Positions 14,263 to 15,831 of a DNA stretch of 15,831 bases are shown in pieces (positions within the stretch are counted from its first letter, which is position 1; every line of letters starts with the position of its first letter). The notes under the pieces are model-generated. The model ran no database searches. It worked only from the letters and a program-made list of their open reading frames with translations, and was not told where the DNA came from. The DNA comes from Thioalkalivibrio sp. (GTDB lineage Bacteria; Pseudomonadota; Gammaproteobacteria; SpSt-1174): contig DSBO01000186.1 of assembly GCA_011046015.1 (NCBI GenBank), positions 1 through 15,831 of the forward strand, read 5' to 3'. The position numbers were made by a program, and so were the translations under genes.

Positions 14263-14308
14263 GACGCCTGCACACGGCGTCGAATCGATGCGGTGCGCCC
14301 GGCGCACC
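14263..14308 (+). promoter_or_regulatory. Two tandem hairpins in the leader of the efflux channel gene
   Basis: In the 100-base gap before the CzcC-like gene, GACGCC (14263-14268) inverts to GGCGTC (14276-14281) with a seven-base spacer. Eleven bases on, GGTGCGCC (14292-14299) inverts perfectly to GGCGCACC (14301-14308) around one base. The second dyad ends one base before the GGAG ribosome site (14310-14313). It could be an operator for a metal-responsive repressor or an RNA hairpin tuning translation. No T-run follows, so termination is unlikely. No clear -35/-10 pair was recognised in the gap. Confidence 0.4.
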
Positions 14309-14321
14309 CGGAGCAGTACAC

Positions 14322-15617
14322 ATGACGACGACACACTGGCGATGGCCGCTGATGGCCATTCTCCTGGCGCTATCCGGTCTGCACACAGCCCCCGGATTCG
14401 CCGAGCCCCTCACGCTCGAAGAAACGCTTGCACTGGCGACCCGAACCTCGCCGGAACTCGCCGCGGCCCAGGCCCGGATCGAGGCCGCCGGCGGCGCGGC
14501 CGGACAGGCGGGGCGCTGGCCGAACCCCAGGCTCGGCATCGGCATCAGCGACGGGCTGGGCAAGGAACTGCAGACCGGCGAGACGGAGGTCACCGCGGTC
14601 ACACTTGCCCAGACCCTGCCCATCAGCGGCCGTCTGGGGCATGCCGCCGAAGCGGCCCAGTCACGGCTCGAGGCGGCGCGGGCCCAGGCGCTCGCCGACC
14701 GCCTCGCCCTGGAATACGCCATCACCCGCCGCTACACCGACGTGCAGCTCCAGCAGGCGCGCATGGCACTCGCTTCACGCTGGCTGGCGGAGGCCGATGC
14801 CATCGAGCACATCGGCGAGCGTCGCGCCGCGGCCGGCGACCTGTCGAACCTCGAACGCCTGCGCCTGGAACTGGTGCGCGAACAGGCTCATCAGCACCAG
14901 CAGACGGTGGAGAGCGAATACGAGGATGCGCTGGCCCGGCTACGACCCTACCTGCCTGCCGATGCACGGCCCCGCCTCGAGGCCGTGGCGCCCCTCGACG
15001 CCCCGCCCGCGCTCGCGCCGCTGACGCACTGGCGCCAATGGCAGGCCGACCACCCCGGGCTGCGCGCCGCCGGTTTCGACCTGGCAGCCGCGCACACCGA
15101 GATCCGGGCCGCGCGCGCCGCGCGCCTCGCCGACTGGGAGATCGCCTTCACCCAGGGCCGGGAGGCGATCGCCGGCCAGGAAGAGACCGTCTCCACCCTG
15201 AACCTCACCATCCCGCTGCCACTCTGGGACCGGCGGGGCGGCGACATCCGCCGCGCCACGGGCGAGGCCAGCGTGCAGCGCGCCGAACTCGAGCGGCGCC
15301 AGCGCGACCTCGGTGCCGAGCTGGAAACGGCCTATCAGCACCTCGGCCATGTGCGCCAACAGCTCGCGCACTTCGAGCGTCGCATCATGAGTCCTGCCGA
15401 ACGCGTCTTCGACCTCACCCGCACAGGTTTCACCGCCGGCGAGGTCGACCTGCTCGCCCTCATCGACGCGACCCGGTCCTATCTCGATGCCAGCGAACGC
15501 CGGCTCGAACTGCTGCACGCCATGCGCCTGGAACTGGCGGCCCTGCGCCATGCCGCGGGCCAGTCCCTGCTCGACACGACCGATGCACCGCCCGGCGCGG
15601 CACGGCCCCACGAATGA
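14322..15617 (+). CDS. TolC-family outer membrane efflux protein, CzcC-like
   Basis: 431 residues. The ATG at 14322 has GGAG eight bases upstream. A signal peptide ends in the PGFA-EP cleavage site near residue 27. Two outer-membrane efflux repeats follow: the first opens LTLEETLALATRTSPELAAA (30-49), and the second contains HPGLRAAGFDLAAAHTEIRAAR. The strand NLTIPLPLWDRRGGDIRRA (about 294-312) is the CzcC/CusC-type pattern. Long Ala/Glu/Arg-rich helices form the periplasmic coiled-coil tunnel. Such proteins trimerise as the outer membrane exit duct of a tripartite RND pump. Context (His-rich protein before, His-rich lipoprotein adaptor 17 bases after) points to heavy-metal export (HME-RND; Co/Zn/Cd or Cu/Ag). 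Which metal cannot be decided without the RND gene beyond the window. Confidence 0.9.
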   Translation: MTTTHWRWPLMAILLALSGLHTAPGFAEPLTLEETLALATRTSPELAAAQARIEAAGGAAGQAGRWPNPRLGIGISDGLGKELQTGETEVTAVTLAQTLPISGRLGHAAEAAQSRLEAARAQALADRLALEYAITRRYTDVQLQQARMALASRWLAEADAIEHIGERRAAAGDLSNLERLRLELVREQAHQHQQTVESEYEDALARLRPYLPADARPRLEAVAPLDAPPALAPLTHWRQWQADHPGLRAAGFDLAAAHTEIRAARAARLADWEIAFTQGREAIAGQEETVSTLNLTIPLPLWDRRGGDIRRATGEASVQRAELERRQRDLGAELETAYQHLGHVRQQLAHFERRIMSPAERVFDLTRTGFTAGEVDLLALIDATRSYLDASERRLELLHAMRLELAALRHAAGQSLLDTTDAPPGAARPHE

Positions 15618-15634
15618 TCTTTGAGGCGAACCCC

Positions 15635-15831
15635 ATGCGAATCCTGTTCCCGTTTCTGCTGAGCCTGCTCCTGGTAGCCGGCTGCGACAACACGCCGACC
15701 TCCGCCGGAGGCGACGGCCATGCTCATGATGACGCACACGCCCACGATGAAGACGCCATGCGGGTCGTTACCCACGTCACCGACGGCTCCGAGCTGTTCG
15801 TGGAGTTCCCGAGCCTCGTTGCCGGCCATCA
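15635..15831 (+). CDS. RND efflux periplasmic adaptor lipoprotein, CzcB/CusB-like (3' partial)
   Basis: The frame runs from the ATG at 15635 past the window end, giving 65 complete codons. GAGG at 15623-15626 lies eight bases upstream, and the gene is 17 bases after the CzcC-like stop. The N-terminus is a lipoprotein signal peptide, MRILFPFLLSLLLVAGC, with lipobox VAGC and Cys17 as the acylation site; Asp18 following the Cys would favour inner-membrane retention by the E. coli rule. Next comes a short His/Asp-rich stretch (GHAHDDAHAHDED, 28-40), a likely metal-binding tail. Then comes ELFVEFPSLVAGH (53-65), which matches the first conserved strand of heavy-metal RND membrane fusion proteins. 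It bridges the inner-membrane RND pump to the outer membrane channel. Being incomplete, subfamily (CzcB or CusB) stays open. Confidence 0.8.
   Translation, partial: MRILFPFLLSLLLVAGCDNTPTSAGGDGHAHDDAHAHDEDAMRVVTHVTDGSELFVEFPSLVAGH

Noticed and set aside
1..15831. CRISPR array, tRNA, rRNA, insertion sequence or prophage
   Set aside because: No regularly spaced direct repeats, no tRNA-like cloverleaf with a CCA-type end, no transposase or phage motifs were found on either strand by reading.

Overview
The window is high-GC, densely packed bacterial chromosome. The gene set (folA, thyA, lgt and rlmI on one strand, trmO, a CzcCB-type efflux locus) and REP repeats with an AGGAGCG...CGCGA core point to a gammaproteobacterium. 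A Chromatiales/Ectothiorhodospira-like or Xanthomonadales-like lineage is plausible, but the sequence alone does not fix the genus. No rRNA, tRNA, CRISPR array, insertion sequence or phage gene was seen.

Left part (1-5829, + strand): a tight five-gene run. It holds a SpoIIM/DUF95 membrane protein (5' end off the window), a two-part membrane protein with a C-terminal DUF4129 region, a DUF4350 protein, a MoxR AAA+ ATPase and a DUF58/VWA-like protein. Neighbours overlap by 17, 4 and 4 bases or are 9 bases apart. They most likely act as one inner-membrane MoxR chaperone system whose substrate is unknown. trmO (tRNA t6A37 methyltransferase) follows 3 bases later and may be read from the same transcript.

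Middle (6580-12257): a convergent gap with degenerate REP repeats comes first. Then a minus-strand operon reads, in transcription order, rlmI, lgt, thyA, folA; lgt/thyA and thyA/folA each share an ATGA overlap. thyA and folA work together in the thymidylate/folate cycle, since ThyA makes the dihydrofolate that DHFR reduces. Divergent from rlmI lies a 691-residue DUF255 (YyaL/spermatogenesis-associated protein 20 type) thioredoxin-like protein with a visible promoter candidate.

Right part (12258-15831): a second convergent gap holds a well-formed inverted REP pair (REPIN-like). Next is a minus-strand MBL-fold di-iron protein resembling the oxygen-binding half of flavodiiron proteins but without flavodoxin. 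Divergent from it is a single-domain rhodanese. The window ends in the start of a heavy-metal efflux locus: a small His-rich two-helix membrane protein (positional CzcI analogue), a CzcC-like TolC-family outer membrane protein behind two leader hairpins, and the first 65 codons of a His-rich lipoprotein adaptor (CzcB/CusB type). The RND pump gene is expected just beyond the right edge.

The best candidates for under-described biology are the MoxR/DUF58 membrane cluster with its degenerate metal site, the flavodoxin-less di-iron protein beside a rhodanese, and the His-rich protein with leader hairpins at the efflux locus. Long ORFs on other frames throughout are GC-driven shadows.
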